Assembly (NCBI RefSeq): GCF_034702125.1
Contig: NC_085878.1
Span: forward strand, 25,243,445-25,307,444
DNA length: 64,000 nucleotides
Source of the DNA: Engraulis encrasicolus
Lineage: Eukaryota > Chordata > Actinopteri > Clupeiformes > Engraulidae
Direction of reading: 5' to 3'
Part shown: positions 1-14,070 of the stretch, piece by piece
Layout of the letters: the number at the start of each line of letters is the position of its first letter
How positions within the stretch are numbered: the first letter of the stretch is position 1
Notes under the pieces: model-generated
What the model was told of the DNA's origin: nothing
The model's input: only the letters and a program-made list of their open reading frames with translations
The model's database searches: none
Program-made: the position numbers and the translations under genes

Positions 1-1830
1 CACGAATGATGTAGGTGTAAATCCATGCATTTAAATTTCACCCTAACACGACTTTCTAAAAAAGCTTCTGAGGCACTGCAGATCCAAATGTTATTGTGCA
101 CATGTCACGTCGCAGAACACAGATCAAAACCCCCCTCAGCCATTCCATGTCACCTCTGAAGCACTGACATCACGGAAACCTTACGGCCCTTTCCAAACCT
201 TTCTAAGCCCTTTCTTAGCACTCCTTGAAATGCAACGAAGCCTACACCGTTTAATTTTCTCTGCTTTGATGAGATGTTTTTAAACTTACGGTGGGTGGTT
301 GTGGACAACATGTTGCTTAAGCGGTGTGTAGAGATTAGATATAAAAGGTGGTATCAAGCCAAAAATAATAAATCTATTGGAACTTATTTTTTTAAGAAAT
401 TCATATTGCTTGTGTAATTGTTAATGACTAAGGATTTATGAAAAAAACATTTTATAATGTTGGTTATTACTTCAGTCGCATTCTCTGCTAGTGCAAAAGT
501 GTTTACTGTACTCTACATGGTGTTCAGGGTACATTACATTACCTGTGTAAATAATAATAATAATAACGTGAACTGTGCCCGTCTCTGCATATTGTACAGC
601 AACATCCAACCAACAGGTTACTTCTTCTCTGTTCTCATATGCACACAAGGAAGCACATCTATAGAAAAAAAACCCATATATGTGCACCTTGGTTTCCTTG
701 GTATCTCCCCTAAGCCTGTCACTCTCTGTGTTGTGGTTGTCATCACACAAGCCAGCGATGCTACGGTTTAAAATTAGAGTGGAGGAACTTGCTACTTCCT
801 GAGTGCTGCGTTCACCCCTGCAGCATTTTGTGTACTCCTACAAGGTTATATGTGAAAGGCATACAAACCTCTTGCACAGTAAAAAAAAAAAAAGATTTGT
901 GTTAATTCAATACTCTGCGAGTCAGGTTAACATCTGCCAGTGTATTTGATCCCAGAGTACTCTCTAAGTGTTGAATTAACACTGTGTTTCTTTTACTGTT
1001 TGTATCCTCTGCTGAAATGCAAAAACTGTAAACAAAAATTCTTGTGTTGTGTCGTTATGTGTAATCAACAAGTCACTGACAGAACTGCAGCACTATCCTG
1101 TGTCGTCCTGGTTTGTTTGTCTGTACATTAACACTGAGATCAAATTTATGCTGTTGATGTTTTGTTTTGTTTTCATTTTTATGTACAGTCGATAGGTTAT
1201 TGTCCACTTGAAGAGTGTTAGGTATTACCCAGCTAATGCAATTGTTTTTTGTATTATTATTGAGATGAGTTTCAAATTAAAATGTGGTACCTTCATATAT
1301 GATTTGCATTCTATAGGTTTGCACAGTGCTCTTCATGTGTGCATGCAGAGGTTAAAATGTAGGTGTCTGGTAAACTGTGTTTGAGCGCACAATTGCCACT
1401 GATCCATGTGTTTACAACGCAACCAGTAGCGTACCACACACCTGTGAATCCTGGTTGGCCTAAACCCTATGCTTTTGACATAGGCATAAAACTTATTATT
1501 ATTCAAATATGTGAATTATTTCTTTTTGAACATAAAATTGTAAATAATAAAATTACTAAAATGCTTAATATTTAAGTTATTAATCTCCTGACGCATACCC
1601 TTGTTTTAGGTCTCTTGAATATGTTCGGTAGGTTCAAAGAAAAAAGTAGGATGTCTCACAAGTCCACTGATACACAGTAATTGGGCCCCTTAATGTTAAA
1701 GATTGTTACTGTTCACAGTTGTGTCATGTTTTAACTCTTGTGTTGTCAAATTGATTTACTAATGAAACTAATGCTGTTTAAATTGAAATCATGACCATGT
1801 CTCGCTAAGCATGTCTAAATAAATATTGCC
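1..1830 (+). other. AT-rich non-coding segment, possible 3' UTR of an upstream plus-strand gene
   Basis: No conserved reading frame is visible. The segment is AT-rich with many short poly-T/poly-A runs and ends near an AATAAA at 1818-1823 (another lies near 366). This looks like 3' UTR sequence of a gene entering from the left, but nothing identifies the gene. A small inverted-repeat element lies inside it at 876-999. Confidence 0.3.
876..999. mobile_element. Small inverted-repeat element (MITE-like)
   Basis: Left end ACAGTAAAAAA... and right end ...TTTTACTGT are inverted copies. Just inside, GTGTTAATTCAA at the left mirrors TTGAATTAACAC at the right. Length 124 bp, no coding capacity. Target-site duplication not clear. 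Confidence 0.6.
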
Positions 1831-1959
1831 TGTACTTATATGTGATCTGATTCCTGGTGTGGTGTGTCTCATATAGCCGTGTGCATATAGACTCTTAAGG
1901 CAGGTTAGGCTCCTCTACGAAGGTATCTGTTGATCGAACACCGTGTATCATGGTGTTTC

Positions 1960-2370
1960 TTAAAGGATAACTTCAGTCAATTTCAACATGCAGTTGTAAT
2001 GCTCACTACCCAGGACTTGTCAGTACCTGAGTTTTATTTCTTCTTCAGCCTTTTCCGAGATCCTAGTCATTGTAATGGGGGCAGCGCTTTGTTTACATTA
2101 AAAAAAAAAATAGTTAACCAGTTCCAAAAACATCTAAAAGGTTATGCAACATCAGCAGACAACTATCAAACAGTGATACCTTTTGGGAAAATATTTGGAG
2201 TAGGCCCATGTTAAGATTTTTTAAGAGGTAAACAAAAGCTGCCCTCATTAGAGTAGCACATATCTCGGAAAGGGCTGAGCCGAAAAATGTGGCATCACCG
2301 GGTACTGACAAGTCAAGGGTAGCGTGAGCAATACAAAGGCATATTGAAATTGACTGAAGTGGTCCTTTAA
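1960..2370. mobile_element. MITE with about 70-bp terminal inverted repeats and TTAA ends
   Basis: The left end TTAAAGGATAACTTCAGTC mirrors the right end GACTGAAGTGGTCCTTTAA, and the match continues inward through the region of CAGGACTTGTCAGTACC and its mirror GGGTACTGACAAGTC. TTAA at both edges would fit a piggyBac-type target. Related copies lie at 29160-29515 and 35680-35897. Confidence 0.75.
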
Positions 2371-3182
2371 CAGGTGGGTCAGGAGGGGTCCTGGTGGGTT
2401 TGTGGAGCTGTGGTGTTTTACGAATGTATTAATTCACTCTATCACTGTCAGTCAAACAATTGAAACCAGATGACGTGATATTGAGGAGACAGTGAAACAT
2501 TGTCAGTACTCCTCTCCACTAGTTGATAGACATGGTGTACGTCAACATACAATGAAAATGTTGATGCACAATATTAAATGTGTGGTTATATTTTTTGCCT
2601 ATTTGAAAAACTGCCTCAGAACTGAAAAAGGGGCTAGTTCATTTCCATATTTCTGGCAGAGCTGGCTGCCTAGAGTTTTGATCCATCATGGAGGTTGACT
2701 CTTGCTTAATGGTTGGAAATCTACAGTAATTAAGATGTGAGAATGTTGTAATAAACACTTCCTTCACAAAGCACCTCAACTGCATAAAGATACATTTCAC
2801 ATTTCATAGCCACTGATAATAGTCCTACAATTTCTTTTGGTGATTTAAAATTACTGGTCTGTAATAATAATGCAAATACGACGTTGGACATCATGATGGA
2901 CATTAGGAGTGAAAGCCCAATTGAAAGCACAGTGATGAATACCACCGAATCAGTACCCTCTTACTGCAGATGGGCCTGTTGACGACGAGCCTATTCACTC
3001 TTTGGTGAAAATACTGAACTACATTATAACAACATTGCTATGACAACGCAAGGATGATTAAGACTTGATCGTTGGCATTTTGTTGACAATAAGGTTATAA
3101 CAGAGGATCTGGATTAAGAGGTTAATGTCATTGCCTTTTATATACGAGTAGCAACATATAATGGATTCAGTTTCATTTACGG
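2371..3182. other. Non-coding, nothing recognised
   Basis: AT-rich sequence with no conserved frame, RNA gene or clear repeat structure visible. Confidence 0.5.
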
Positions 3183-3385
3183 TCAGCCATGTGTAATGGT
3201 TAGGGAAGTTGACTAATCACAGGGTTGGAGGTTCAATTCCCTTACCAATTCCTCCCTCCCTCCATGGCTGAAATACCCTTGAGCAAGGCACATAACCCCA
3301 ACTTGCTCCAGGGGCTGTAAACAATACCCCGATGCAATGTAAGTCGATTTGGATAAAAGCATCAGCTACTGTAAGTGTAATGGAA
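3183..3385 (+). mobile_element. tRNA-derived SINE
   Basis: The head carries a B-box-like GGTTCAATTCC after a GGTTAGGGAAG-type A region. It is followed by the body motif CTTGAGCAAGGCACATAAC and a tail with GGATAAAAGCATCAGCTA. The same family recurs at 29630-29800 and 47350-47535 (plus strand) and 44860-45090 (minus strand). Confidence 0.75.
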
Positions 3386-3519
3386 TGTCATTTGGGGAAT
3401 CCCACATCCTGTGTTGCATTTATCATAGGTATCAAGCTTTCAAAAAGTTGGGGTGTTCTGGAACAGGCGAAGAAATTGTCATTACAAATAGCAATGATGA
3501 ATTATATAAACCTTTATAC

Positions 3520-5079
<1,560 letters not shown>

Positions 5080-5087
5080 GTCACACA

Positions 5088-5277
5088 CAGTGGTGTAGTC
5101 TACTTTTTTGTGGTGGGTATACTGTATATTTGAGCATTTTTTGAAGTGGGTATACTGTATATATTTGTGCTATTCAAAACAATGGATCAATCAATTTTAA
5201 GTGGGTATACTGAAATCCCTGAAATTTAGAAGTGGGTATACTCCTTATACCCGCGTTCTACGTAGACTACACCACTG
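5088..5277. mobile_element. hAT-like MITE with perfect 8-bp target-site duplication
   Basis: A 190-bp element with 16-bp terminal inverted repeats CAGTGGTGTAGTCTAC / GTAGACTACACCACTG, flanked by GTCACACA at 5080-5087 and 5278-5285. Inside, the motif AGTGGGTATACT is repeated several times. No coding capacity. Confidence 0.9.
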
Positions 5278-6197
5278 GTCACACATTAGGCTCTATTTTT
5301 AATTAAGGGAAAGGTTTTTAAATAGTAGCCAATGTTTGTATACTGTATGTGTAACATAATATTATATTGCAAGGGCAGACAATGCCATTTTAGGTTTATT
5401 ATTTCTTCACTAAGCCTAAACATGTGTTTCTTGCTATCTTACTTATCTGTCAAATCATAGCAAATCAGTTTGATATATAAAAAGTTGTGGCAACAGTGGG
5501 TTGTGGGTTAAAATCAATTTCTTGTTCGCAACAACAGACAAAAGCATGTTTTGGTTCATCACACTGTGTGGTGGTCTCATGTTGGAGTGAGTGCCAGTGA
5601 AGCGATCAGTGCCAATGCCATAGCCTACCACTTGCCACTACTAAGGGGATGTGGTATACTTGTCACACCACACAAGTGAAGTTATCATAGTTTTGAGTGT
5701 AGCCCCAGATCCCGCGCAATAGGAAGTACTGAGAGAGAGGATGTTCTCACTGTATCTCAACATAAACATGTTTGTGTTGGACAAAGATGAGTAGCTAGAT
5801 GTATATTCAACATAAACAACAACATGGTTTAAATACATGGACCGTGCATAAAGGTTGTTTGAAATAATGGGAAGCCATGTTGTGAAAACATCGCCTCAAA
5901 GCATCTATAAATCTCTAAAACACATTCCTGAAAACACGCCAGTGAAAATTTCTCGAGAAAATAGATCATGCTCCCTTGACGTTAAGTCTTCAAAATATGA
6001 CAGAAGACTAAAAACGGAACAAAAAAGGAACCAGAGTTTAAAAAAAGAATACCAATAGAATTGAGAGGAAGTATAAACTCTGCACTGTACACATCCCCTG
6101 TACTGTAGCACACTGTTGCATGGTTTCAATATTTTGTGAATGTTCTGCATGGCTTCTTGTACCTTGATAGGATAGTGGAGAACAGAGAGGACCTGGT

Positions 6198-6198
<1 letters not shown>
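5278..6198. other. Non-coding, nothing recognised
   Basis: AT-rich sequence without a supported gene or bounded repeat. Confidence 0.5.

Positions 6199-6262
<64 letters not shown>
6199..6262. repeat. (GA)n microsatellite
   Basis: About 31 GA units. Confidence 0.97.
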
Positions 6263-6265
<3 letters not shown>

Positions 6266-6616
6266 AGATTGGGAAATGGCCCAGGATTTTAGTGCACTGT
6301 GCCACAAACCTCATGGTTTTAGATCTTTCAGAAGAAACTCACAACTCTGAAATAACATGTATTATCACTTAAAACCACTCAACATTTTATCATTGTTTAT
6401 CTGCTAGCTTTGAACATCTTCACCTTTTGATAACATAATGACAAATAACTCTTAATTTTAGTGCAAACTGTACGACCGCTTTAACCAATATAGGTAAATT
6501 AAACATAGGCCTACTAGGCCTTGAGCCAGGACACAAAAATTGACCTCTCGCAATCGAACGGGTGGGCAAGTTCTAAGCTGTTTTTTTGACTTCTTGGACA
6601 TCTCAAGTAAACAGTT

Positions 6617-7312
6617 TGGCATGATAACCATTGCAAACAGGTAGCTTTTTGGTAGTTATCATGCGTTGAAATGGTGGACCAGTAAAATGAAAATGTGAAA
6701 ATCGGTATTGTGGTTCTTTGCTATTATGTAGTTTGTTGACCACACAAGGTGCTTCAATTACCTCAGGGATGCTTCCCCTTCTATTAAGACCCTACAGGGG
6801 TTGTTAGACCACACTAAGAGGCCTAATAGAATCACCTCAGCAATTTGTGAAGGACAAAATGTGATAAAAAGGATAACATATGAAAACCGTTTTTTTTTTT
6901 TTTTTACTTTTTTACTTTTCCCCCAACAGCAAAGCAACACCAAAAAACATAACGAATTAACACATACTAACATGTGACAACCATGTATATTAATATGGCA
7001 TGATAACCATTGCAAAGAGGTAGTTAGTGAAAGATCATGCGTTGAAATGGTGGACCAGTAAAACGGAAATGTGAAAACTGTATTGTTGTTCTTTGTTATT
7101 ATGCAGTTTGTTGACCACACAGGGTGCTTAAATTTCCTCAGGGATGCTTTCCCTTCAATCAAGACCCTAAAATGGTTGTTAGACCATACCAATAAGATCT
7201 AATAGAATCACCTAAGCAATATATGAATGACAAAATGTGATAAAAATGACAACATATTAAATCGTTTTTTTTTTTTTTTTAATTAATTTGTCCCGCAACA
7301 GCAAGAATAACA
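6617..7312. repeat. Direct duplication, two diverged copies with a 379-bp period
   Basis: Copy 1 (6617-6930) and copy 2 (6996-7312) both begin TGGCATGATAACCATTGCAA and both end in a poly-T run followed by CAACAGCAA. They share the segments CATGCGTTGAAATGGTGGAC and TGTTGACCACACA. Substitutions and small indels indicate an old duplication. Both copies sit next to the transposon-type coding fragment at 7393-7740. Confidence 0.85.
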
Positions 7313-7392
7313 TTAACAAACACCATGAACAAATACACATTAACCATATTAAAATAAACTAAAGAGCATTATTTCAGTCCTCAAGATCTGAC

Positions 7393-7740
7393 TGAGTCCA
7401 GTAAGCATCTGGAAATATGTCAACATGATTATCCTCTTCATGCTGATATGCGCATGTCTGAAGTTTTTAGAGGGTTGTGCATTTTGAGCTACTTCTCAGA
7501 CATTGGCAATCCGACAGTTTACATTGATGGCTGCACTTGCAAGACATCAGTTGTAGCACTGCCTCGGGGGCTGGAGATTGCCGCATCCACTGTATAGTGA
7601 GCTGGTCATTTTCATAGTTGGCCCAGCCATGGTCAAGTGGGCTTGGGATTTGTGGATGTTGCTGAATACTTGCTCTCAAGATGCCAGCCTGATAGTTGGC
7701 AAATATAGCATGCATGAGGAGGCAGTCCTCACATGGTGGA
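7393..7740 (-). pseudogene. Decayed cysteine-rich C-terminal fragment of a transposon-type protein
   Basis: The minus-strand frame reads MHAIFANYQAGILRASIQQH and, further on, WMRQSPAPEAVLQLMSCKCS, then HQCKLSDCQCLRSSSKCTTL, followed by a stop. Past the stop the frame resumes KLQTCAYQHEEDNHVDIFPD and ends QSDLED. The APEAVLxLxxCKCxxxCxxxxCxC pattern is one I associate with C termini of repetitive, transposon-linked proteins in fish and invertebrates; the exact family is not named here. The internal stop and lack of upstream coding sequence mark it as broken. Confidence 0.6.
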
Positions 7741-7829
7741 AGTTGTCTTGATTCACACTCTCCATGCTGAGTGCAGAAAAACTGGTAGCAGGTTGTATTT
7801 ATGTTCTACGTATTTGTCGATGTTATGTT

Positions 7830-8090
7830 TAGTTTAGTTTAGTTTAGTTTATTTAGTTTAGTTCAACAGGGACCATGCACAATACACATTGATTACAGAA
7901 GTAAAAAGATGGCTTGTGCCAGATTATAGCTATATAGCTAATTTCCATCTGCAGTCCCTGGACAGGTAAAACAACATGTAGAGTAGGCACCTAAATGTTT
8001 CATCAATACATCCATGGACAGCTCCAAGTCCTGTCCTAGCTTATGAAAAACTGCTTGAAAGAGCTCTGATCTCATCGTGAGCTTTAAGGC
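7830..8090 (-). mobile_element. 3' end of a LINE, 5'-truncated
   Basis: A (TTTAG)n-type tail on the plus strand is followed by GTTCAACAGGGACCATGCAC and then CATCTGCAGTCCCTGGACAG. On the minus strand this is the 3' UTR and tail style of the fish LINE group also represented at 51824-54400. Extent on the 5' side is approximate. Confidence 0.6.
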
Positions 8091-8517
8091 TCTAAGCTTT
8101 CCACGGCCTGCACTGTCCTTTTGTGTTTTTATGATTATTTTTTGTATTTACCTTTACATTATTTTTCTATTGTAGCCCTAGCCTCTTCCCCCTTACATTA
8201 GATAATGTGTATTTCATGTTAAGATATTCCCTATCAAATAACCTGGTGGCTCGGTGGTACTCGCACTGGGTACAAAGTAGTTCAAGAAAACTGTCGTAGT
8301 GTACCCCGGCTGTCAGGTGGTGCACTCCGGCCGGCTGGCTTTAACGTCGTAACGCAGTCCCTCTGTTATAACCTTATTGTCACCAAATGGTGATGGCCAA
8401 GTCTCAATCGGTTACCCAAGACTTCCTGCATTGTTAGCAATGTTGTTATAATGTAGTTGAGCGTTTTCAGCCAAGAGTGAATTGGCCTGTCTCCAGGCCC
8501 ATTTGCAGTAGGAGACT

Positions 8518-9365
8518 ATCAGAGGTGGAAAGAATTACCATACTTGGTTCAAATTCTACTCAAAGTAGAAGTAAAATTACCTCTTTAAAAATGTAATTTG
8601 AGGAAAAGTTAGTTTTCAGTTTGTCTGTCTATTGCTTTCCTTAAATAGCACCCTTCGTGACCTCTGTCTATCTCTACACAAGTCATCTTCCAATAACCTG
8701 GCAATCGTGACAGCAAAATTCTGTGTGCCCTGGTGTGGCAAAATTGCAGGCCTAGGGTCAGCTCATTGATACAATAGCCCATTACTCTGAATTTAGGGGT
8801 CTGGATTTCATTGTGTTTGGGTCTGGGACCTTCCATTTCAAAGGCTGGGACGCCTACCAAAGGAAATAGTCTGATGCATTTCATTTAATTCCCTGTTGTG
8901 GGATTACATTCATGAATAAGTTTTGTTAATAAATAATAAGTCTTGTATATCTTCTAAAAAAGGCTTTCAGGCTGCGTTGCTATACAGATCTAGTCCCTGG
9001 TGTGTGCTCTACTATTCTCAGCCAGTCGCTTGCAACTCTATTGTGTCCCACCGTCTGTGGGCTGTCGGACTAATGGTATGGGGCCGGCGGGCCCTAGATA
9101 GTAATCCAATAGATTAGTCCAAAATAGATAATTTATGGTAAATGGTAATAACACACAATTTCCCTTCATGTCTGACAGATTTTCCCTTTTATTTCAATTT
9201 TGCCTTCCTCAGTACTCAAGGTAGATGTAAGTAAAATACTTGGGCCAAATTGTAATTTGAGTAAAAATAAAATCACCCATTTTAATAACTACCTTGGAAA
9301 CTACAAGTTACACATCAAAGTACTCAATTACAGTAATTTGAGCAAATGCAATTGCTGGAGGTTAT
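8518..9365. mobile_element. Degenerate repeat with AGTAAAA/TACTCAA-rich ends
   Basis: The left part starts AGAGGTGGAAAGAATTACC and contains CTACTCAAAGTAGAAGTAAA. The right part (9220-9360) contains AGTAAAATACTTGGGCC and CAAAGTACTCAATTACAGTA. This combination is typical of a common fish DNA-transposon derivative, but the right end cannot be fixed. The middle (8640-9190) is unassigned. Confidence 0.4.
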
Positions 9366-10384
9366 AGAACTTAAGTATGAGGTGGCCCCTTGTCAGTATA
9401 TCAGGAATATACACATCGCAATTAAAAGTGTATAGGCCTTTTCCTCACACATGTGTTATGTTTAAGCATGCATGTACAAGAAAAGGTATTGTACTTGAAT
9501 TGATGTCTATCTCTGATATTGTCTAAAGAGTGCCTCATACTTAAGTACTACTTATTACTACTTAAGTGTTTTTGGGAAACTCAGCCGAAGACGATATTAT
9601 AAGAGTTACCAGCAGGGACAGCCAGATGAAGGTAGATATTTGACAAATGCAAGCAGATAAAGCTCATAGAGTCAACTCCATCTGTCAGGCACAGACACAC
9701 AACCACTGCCACACCAACACGCATGCACATTATGTGTTTTCTCTGGGTTATGTGTGGAATGATCAAAATTTGAGAATAGCATAACATATGAATCTAGAAA
9801 CCACCACTTATCTTCACATAGTAAATGTACTTTCATTACCAGACACTGAAGCAGTAACTGTAAGGGAATGCAACTTTTAAATGTTTTGATTGTTAATAAT
9901 CGTCAAACATGTAATCTGTTATTCCCTGTTACTGGCCTGCTCTCTGGACTCTTCATACAGTATGTTGCTTTGAAGGTGGGGTGATCCCTCACCCCCACTG
10001 CTTTCCAGAGCGGGTCAGTCTGTTGTTTTGGGACTTTACTTTTATGGTTAGATTTCCAAACCCCAGTGATTGTATCATAGGCATGCACAGATATAGGAAC
10101 GGACTTTGTGGTGCTAAAGCACCTGCCCCTTCGCAGTATTGGACGAAAAAAAGGCCCTTTTTGAACGTTCCATTTTTATTTTGCCACAATGTGTTCCATA
10201 TTGGCATGATCATCTACGGTAGAAATTCTTGAGATCAAAAGCATGTGACAATTCCCCCTGATATAATATAGTTTATAATAAAAGGGTGAATAACTTATGT
10301 CTCAAGGCCCTGATGTAATTGTATTCTTATGCAGTTTCACATGGAATTTGACATGCTTTGTAAAGAACTCTTAGAAATTTAATT
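9366..10384. other. Non-coding, nothing recognised
   Basis: No supported gene. GGCATGCACAGA at 10079 is mirrored by TCTGTGCATGCC near 11732, which may mark an older element around the next feature, but the inner sequences do not mirror consistently. Confidence 0.4.
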
Positions 10385-11490
10385 ACCTTCGCCAAGACAA
10401 AGTCGGCGAAGGTTATGTTTTGACCGCTGTGTATTTATTTATTTATTTATTTATTTGTTAATATGTTTGTTTGTTTGTTTGTACTTCGTATAACTCAGAC
10501 AGAACTGAGCCGATTTTTATGAAATTTGGTGGGATGATTGGTCATGACCCAAGGAACAATCGATTAGTTTTTGAGAGTGATTGGGTCAAAGGTCAAAGGT
10601 CAAGGTCAAAATGTTTGTTTGTACTTCGTATAACTCAGACAGAACTGAGCCGATTTTTATGAAATTTAGTGGGATGATTGGTCATGACCCAAGGAACAAT
10701 CGATTACTTTTTGGGAGTGATTGGGTCAAAGGTCAAAGGTCAAGGTCACGAAAAGGTCAAAAACGTACATTGAGCCGATTTTTATGAAATTTGGTGGAAT
10801 GATTGGTCATGACCCAAGGAACAATCGATTCGTTTTTGGGAGTGATTGGGTCAAAGGTCAAAGGTCAAGGTCAAAATGTTTGTTTGTACTTCGTATAACT
10901 CAGACAGAACTGAGCCGATTTTTATGAAATTTAGTGGGACGATTGGTCATGACCCAATGAACAATCGATTACTTTTTGGGAGTGATTGGGTCAAAGGTCA
11001 AGGTCACGAAAAGGTCAAAAACGTACATTGAGCCGATTTATATGAAATTTACTGGGATGATTGGTCATCACCCAAGGAACAATCGATTACTTTTTGGGAG
11101 TGATTGGGTCAAAGGTCAAAGGTCAAAGGTCACGAAAAGGTCAAAAACGTAAATTCAGCTGATTTTTATTAAATTTACTGGGATGATTGGTCATGACCCA
11201 AGGAACAATCAATTACTTTTTGGGAGTGATTGGGTCAAAGGTCAAGGTCTCGAAAAGGTCAAAAACATTTTTCTTTGCTAAGCACTATATGCCAGAACAA
11301 CATGTGCATGCGCAATTGAATAAGAGGTCAAGACTGGGCCAAATATGTAATATTACGATATTGAAATTTATTTCAATGAAACTAACACCAAAATTTGGAG
11401 AATGTTACGCCCCACACTCTGAAGATGGCCAGAAAAAAATAAGTGGCGTAGGCGAAGGTTTGCGCTCTACCGAGTGCCCATTCTAGTTTG
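10385..11490 (+). mobile_element. Repeat element with six internal tandem units containing AGGTCA arrays
   Basis: The left edge has CTTCGCCAAGACAAAGTCGGCGAAGG and the right edge GGCGTAGGCGAAGGTTTGCG plus CTCTACCGAGTGCCCATTCT, end motifs I recognise from a widespread marine-animal repeat. Between them the unit starting at GAGCCGATTTTTATGAAATT recurs at about 10507, 10647, 10772, 10912, 11030 and 11156 in two length types (about 140 and 118-126 bp). Each unit ends in runs of AGGTCA half-sites. Apparent reading frames here are by-products of the repeat. Confidence 0.8.
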
Positions 11491-14062
11491 CAATACAATT
11501 AAGTTGTTTTCAGGGGACCTAGTGGAGGTGGGGTCTGTTGTGAAGGTGCCCACCTTCAATATAGGCCTAAACTGCTGGGGGAAATCCTGATCTGTGTTCA
11601 TAGTGCAGCCTTTTATAAAATTTGAAGTGGCCCACGAATGAAAACGGCTCCCCACTCCTGCTCTAACCTAGCAAGGCAACTGGAAGTTCCACACGCCCCC
11701 CGCCCCCACCTTGAGCACCTGCCCCCAAAAATGTCTGTGCATGCCACTGGATTGTATAGTGTAGTACACTCTCAACAACAGCATGGTACAAAAAGTTACT
11801 TTATCCTCTCCAAACACCCTGTTGATGTAAAAAGTGAAGTCTCTGCTTCATCAAATAGGTCTTTGTCTACATATCAAATTCGAGTGTGTCTCTAAATTAG
11901 TTTACATTTAAGTACAGTACACTTTGTTTGGATAATGAAACTGTTTTAAGGACATTTTTAAGAAAACTTGTAATACAAAACCCACCTGTATTGTAATGTA
12001 CTGGCAAAATTGTGTGGTGAGGCATAGAAGATTTATTTTTCTTACCCAATCTACCAGTATTTTCACTGTTGAGAAATAAACCCTCATTTTTAAACGAAAA
12101 GTCAGTGAAAATGGGGGCCTGAACTAAATTAAGTGGGAAATATGTGTAATGTGCCCTTTGAACTATCCAAGAATGTTGTATAACATCTTTTCCTATAAAT
12201 ATATTTATCTAACAGTCATTTTTATGTTCAATTTATCAAGATATTAGCAAATTAGCCTAGGCGTTTTTAGTGTAAAATGGTTCAAATAAGAAATGCATGA
12301 TAAATATGATAAAGCTACTGTTCTGCAAAGGTTATCATACCAATTCATAAACTAGACATATATAGCAATAATAAAATACCAACAAGACTTTGCCCACCCT
12401 TTCGATTGCGATCGGTGGTCTGGCTCATGGACTATACAGGAAATTACTTCTTCACTGCAGGTTATACTGTATTATTTGACCTTTGTCTTTAGTTGGTTGT
12501 TCAGGTTTCTTGCCTGTTTTTTCCCCCGCATGCACCTGTCCTCTTGTTGTTGGTCCACTGTGGCCTTCGACTATTTAATTTCAAAGCGTGGTAGCAAAAC
12601 ACCAGGGGTGAACAAACTGGATTGAGAAAGTAAAAGTCCTGCCAGATTTTACTTTTGCCTGCCTGTTTGCCTCTTCTGGAAACAGGCGATATCACAGCTC
12701 ATCAACCTGGCTGAAGGGGTGTGGTAATTAGGACTGGTTCACTACACTGGCTGGAGCTAATACATGGGTTTACCGTTTGTAAACAATCCCTGGCTGTGCG
12801 ACCCTGGCTGCGCACTGTTCAACCTCTGATTGTTGGAAACTGCTGTCGGTCAAAAAATGAGCTCACGTGGTTGGCTGCTTAGCATCTTGCCCCTCCTCAC
12901 AACACGAATGTTTATAGCCTAAATGAAAAGCCTATGTAAAGTGGCTGGGTTTTCACTTTCAGAACCTGTGAACCCTTGCTAAATGTTCTTCTGAGGACAT
13001 TAAAGCAATGTACATTTACTCTCTTAATTTTCACATCCAGCTCGCAGCCACAAAATTCAATAGCCCATTCAAAGATTGCCGTCAAAGCTCATCAAAAGTT
13101 TGTGACTGTACTGTGGGAATTGTCCATGAATATGGAGAAGTACGAAGCATTATGTTTTTTTACACGTTTTGCAACTCGATATGCTAATTCATGCAAGGAA
13201 ACAAAAAGATTCCTGCACATTGGTCTACAGTTTGCATTAAGTACCCTAATGTATTGTGTAGAACAGTAGCCATATCCTGTAAAATACAATGACGCATCTT
13301 TGTTTGCAAAGAAAATGCAAACCTATTTTACAACATTGCATGTATACAGTAATATATTATGTAAATAATGTGACGCCATTAAAAGCATGGCTGTTTCATT
13401 TGCACTATGACTGTATAATGCTGAGTATGACCATTAGATAAGGATGAATGCTCCCATCTCATAGAACATAGATAGTTCCTCATCTAACATAGCTGTAGGT
13501 AGCCTCTCAGTTTCCATAGGTCCTATGAAAAACATCACATACTTCTTGTGGGGAAAATATAATTCAAGGGTTTAATGTGATACTGTATTACATTTGATTC
13601 TCTGCACCGTGGCTAGGCTTATACTCAATAATGCTTATGTTGGATGTTTCATCCCCCCCCCTCCAAGATAATTAAACTGCCATGGTCAGAAAACCCTGGG
13701 TCTTCACAAGTAGGCCTATGCCATAGCAACACACGTCTGTTTTTAATTTAGGCTGTGTCACTCATCATGCTGAATGTTAAGAGTTGAAATGTGGTGTTTT
13801 TAGTTTGCCTGCATCCTACAAGTATGACTCATTGGTAGAGAAAATACCACGTGGCCTACTACAATGTGATCAAGACCTAACAAATACTGTTCAGAAGGCC
13901 TGTATTAAAAAAGATCACCCAAAAGTTTCACAGCAGTTCCAAGATACTGTTCATTGTCTGTTAGGCTGTGCTACCCTCTGCTGGTCATTTTGTTGAAATT
14001 CCATAATTTAGTGTATGCCCCACTTCTTTTTATTATTTCATGTTTTTAGCAGAGGCGGTCAT
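11491..14062. other. Non-coding, nothing recognised
   Basis: AT-rich sequence with short open frames but none conserved or bounded by believable splice sites. Confidence 0.45.
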
Positions 14063-14070
14063 CCCAGGTC

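Noticed and set aside
6136..6372. Arg-Glu or Ser-Leu repeat frames at GA/CT tracts (also near 18430, 43330, 43720, 46840)
   Set aside because: Microsatellite artefacts in all frames.
10471..11486. A series of similar 60-99 residue frames with RSKVKV and EPIFMKFGG segments
   Set aside because: They follow the tandem-repeat unit and have no independent start, splice or family support.
10079..11745. A larger transposon bounded by GGCATGCACAGA and TCTGTGCATGCC
   Set aside because: The sequences just inside the two ends do not mirror each other consistently.
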